DNA from: Ulvibacter antarcticus
GTDB lineage: Bacteria; Bacteroidota; Bacteroidia; Flavobacteriales; Flavobacteriaceae
Assembly: GCF_003688405.1 (NCBI RefSeq)
Contig: NZ_REFC01000013.1
Span: forward strand, 1-64,000
Direction: 5' to 3'
DNA: 64,000 nucleotides
Position numbers and translations under genes: made by a program. How positions within the stretch are numbered: position 1 is the first letter of the stretch; the number at the start of each line of letters is the position of its first letter. Positions 62,854 to 64,000 of this stretch are shown piece by piece. The notes beneath the pieces were generated by a model. It had not been told where the DNA came from and searched no databases. It saw nothing but the letters and a program-made list of their open reading frames with translations.

Positions 62854-64000
62854 ATGAAGATCTCCTCACCATTTTCATTTGTTTGCTTCGGAATACTTTT
62901 CGTCTTTATATCATGTAAGAATGATGTGAAAAAGGAGGAAAATATCACTTCAGAAGAAAAAAAAATAGCACTACAATATTTTGCAAACCCGGTGACGGGA
63001 ATTAGCGAGCTTCCTAATTTATTTTCAAACGGCAATGAACTATTTCTTTCATGGACCGAAGAAAAAGATTCACTTTCCATACTATACTTTTCTAAGTTTA
63101 AAAATGAAAAATGGAGCCCTTCCGAAGAAATCACTTCTGGTAAAGATTGGTTTGTAAATTGGGCCGATTTCCCTGCTATTGTTGAAAATAACGGAAATAT
63201 TTTAACGAATATCCTTCAGAAATCATCACCAGATACATATTCATACGATGTTAAACTAAACCTATTTAATTCCGAAGAAAAAAAATGGAACAGCAATTTT
63301 ATGCTTCATAATGACGGAACTAAGTCGGAACATGGATTCGTTTCTATGGTTCCTTACAACGATTCATTTTTTGTTACGTGGTTGGATGGGAGAAATACTG
63401 GTGGGGGACATGAGGGTCATGATCATAACGAATCTGCAGGGGCTATGACTTTAAGAGGTGCTGTAGTAGGGGTAGATGGGAGCATTACTTCCGAAAACGA
63501 ATTAGATGCGAAAGTTTGTGATTGTTGTCAGACTTCAACTGCTCTTTCTTCTCAAGGTCCCGTAGTAGTTTACAGAGATAGGAGTGACAAAGAGATTCGT
63601 GATATTTCTATTGTGCGTTGGGCAGATAGTACTTGGTCCCAACCGAAAACCGTTGTTGCGGATAATTGGGACATTGAAGGTTGTCCGGTCAATGGTCCGG
63701 CAGTGGCGGCATTTGAGGATAATCTTGCTGTAGCTTGGTTTACCGGTAAAGATGAAAAACCTAAAGTTCAAATTACATTTTCGAATGATGGAGGCAAATC
63801 ATTCGATACACCAATACGAGTAGATAGTAACACTACACTTGGTCGAGTGGATGTTGCGATGCTATCTCAAGAATCGGCAGTGATTAGTTGGATGGAAGTT
63901 GTTGATCAAGAAACCTTTATTCGATTAAAGAAAATATATGCCAACGGCTCAAAGGGTGAAGTAATCACCATATCCGGGACTAGTTCTGCGCGAGCGAGTG
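62854..64000 (+). CDS. Sialidase/BNR-like lipoprotein, 3' end outside window
   Basis: Open from ATG 62854 to the right edge (382 codons with no stop). The signal MKISSPFSFVCFGILFVFISC gives a lipobox (Cys21). The mature part reads as beta-propeller repeats of the sialidase/BNR kind (LFLSWTEEKDSLSILYF, FSNDGGKSFDTPIRV). A conspicuous KVCDCCQTSTAL motif lies near 216-227, then a histidine-rich loop is found before it (GGGHEGHDHNES, about 186-197). Family members with CDCC are exo-alpha-sialidase-like by annotation, but I see no full catalytic set. It may bind metal. It follows rimO by 17 nt and could share its transcript. Confidence 0.85.
   Translation, partial: MKISSPFSFVCFGILFVFISCKNDVKKEENITSEEKKIALQYFANPVTGISELPNLFSNGNELFLSWTEEKDSLSILYFSKFKNEKWSPSEEITSGKDWFVNWADFPAIVENNGNILTNILQKSSPDTYSYDVKLNLFNSEEKKWNSNFMLHNDGTKSEHGFVSMVPYNDSFFVTWLDGRNTGGGHEGHDHNESAGAMTLRGAVVGVDGSITSENELDAKVCDCCQTSTALSSQGPVVVYRDRSDKEIRDISIVRWADSTWSQPKTVVADNWDIEGCPVNGPAVAAFEDNLAVAWFTGKDEKPKVQITFSNDGGKSFDTPIRVDSNTTLGRVDVAMLSQESAVISWMEVVDQETFIRLKKIYANGSKGEVITISGTSSARAS

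Noticed and set aside
62854-64000. True exo-alpha-sialidase
   Set aside because: The full arginine triad and nucleophile tyrosine could not be identified in the visible part, so only 'sialidase/BNR-like' is supported.

Overview
The window is chromosomal DNA of an AT-rich marine-type Flavobacteriaceae (phylum Bacteroidota). The evidence is: type IX secretion (T9SS) C-terminal sorting domains on very large surface proteins; PorP/SprF and PorE-like partners; almost no Shine-Dalgarno sequences, with A-rich leaders instead; -7 boxes of the Bacteroidota form TAnnTTTG; and the rpmB-rpmG-DUF4295-ftsY order. No rRNA, tRNA, CRISPR array, insertion sequence or prophage was recognised.

Positions 1-19639 are a surface-adhesion island. 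A giant adhesin (cut by the left edge), a PorP/SprF-type outer-membrane protein and a PorE-like TPR/beta-propeller/OmpA protein form one cassette. The same three-gene cassette is repeated at 7436-17329, with an adhesin built of twenty ~84-residue repeats. A third PorE-like gene stands alone at 17684-19639. The likely logic is that the adhesins leave through the T9SS by their type B C-terminal domains, PorP/SprF helps their export or anchoring, and the OmpA protein ties the assembly to peptidoglycan.

Positions 19.7-22.4 kb hold a compact metabolic run with overlapping ends (idi, a PTPS/QueD-family enzyme, a peroxiredoxin, class I mannose-6-phosphate isomerase, a small helical protein). Positions 22.4-30.5 kb are mostly minus-strand genes: a DUF4369 lipoprotein, a DUF819 membrane protein, an SPFH / two-TM / hydrolase / ribbon-helix-helix cluster, AlkB, DoxX and a DUF6503-like lipoprotein. 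A plus-strand S1/P1 nuclease and a small membrane protein lie among them.

Positions 30.6-36.5 kb encode a second kind of giant secreted protein (1979 aa, type A sorting domain). Its HYR-like repeats are interrupted by a C-type-lectin-like and a fibrinogen-like domain. htpG, an S9 peptidase, a FabH-like ketosynthase, a CoA-binding protein, a sodium:solute symporter and a T9SS-exported propeller protein follow.

Positions 47.6-64 kb are mostly housekeeping: recR, a glycosyltransferase, a 2-oxoacid dehydrogenase E2, an exonuclease, a FAH-family hydrolase, an Hpt protein, cinA, rpmB-rpmG-DUF4295, ftsY, a DUF885 lipoprotein, a possibly acquired methyltransferase, a second S9 peptidase, rimO and a sialidase-like lipoprotein cut by the right edge.

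Most notable unexplained signals: lectin-type domains inserted inside HYR repeats; an A/B dimeric higher-order repeat in the second adhesin; shared TTCCTAC/TACGTA motifs upstream of the surface-protein genes; two minus-strand terminators in a gap with no minus-strand gene; a nested structured element before ftsY; and an alpha/beta hydrolase whose nucleophile serine is replaced by glycine.
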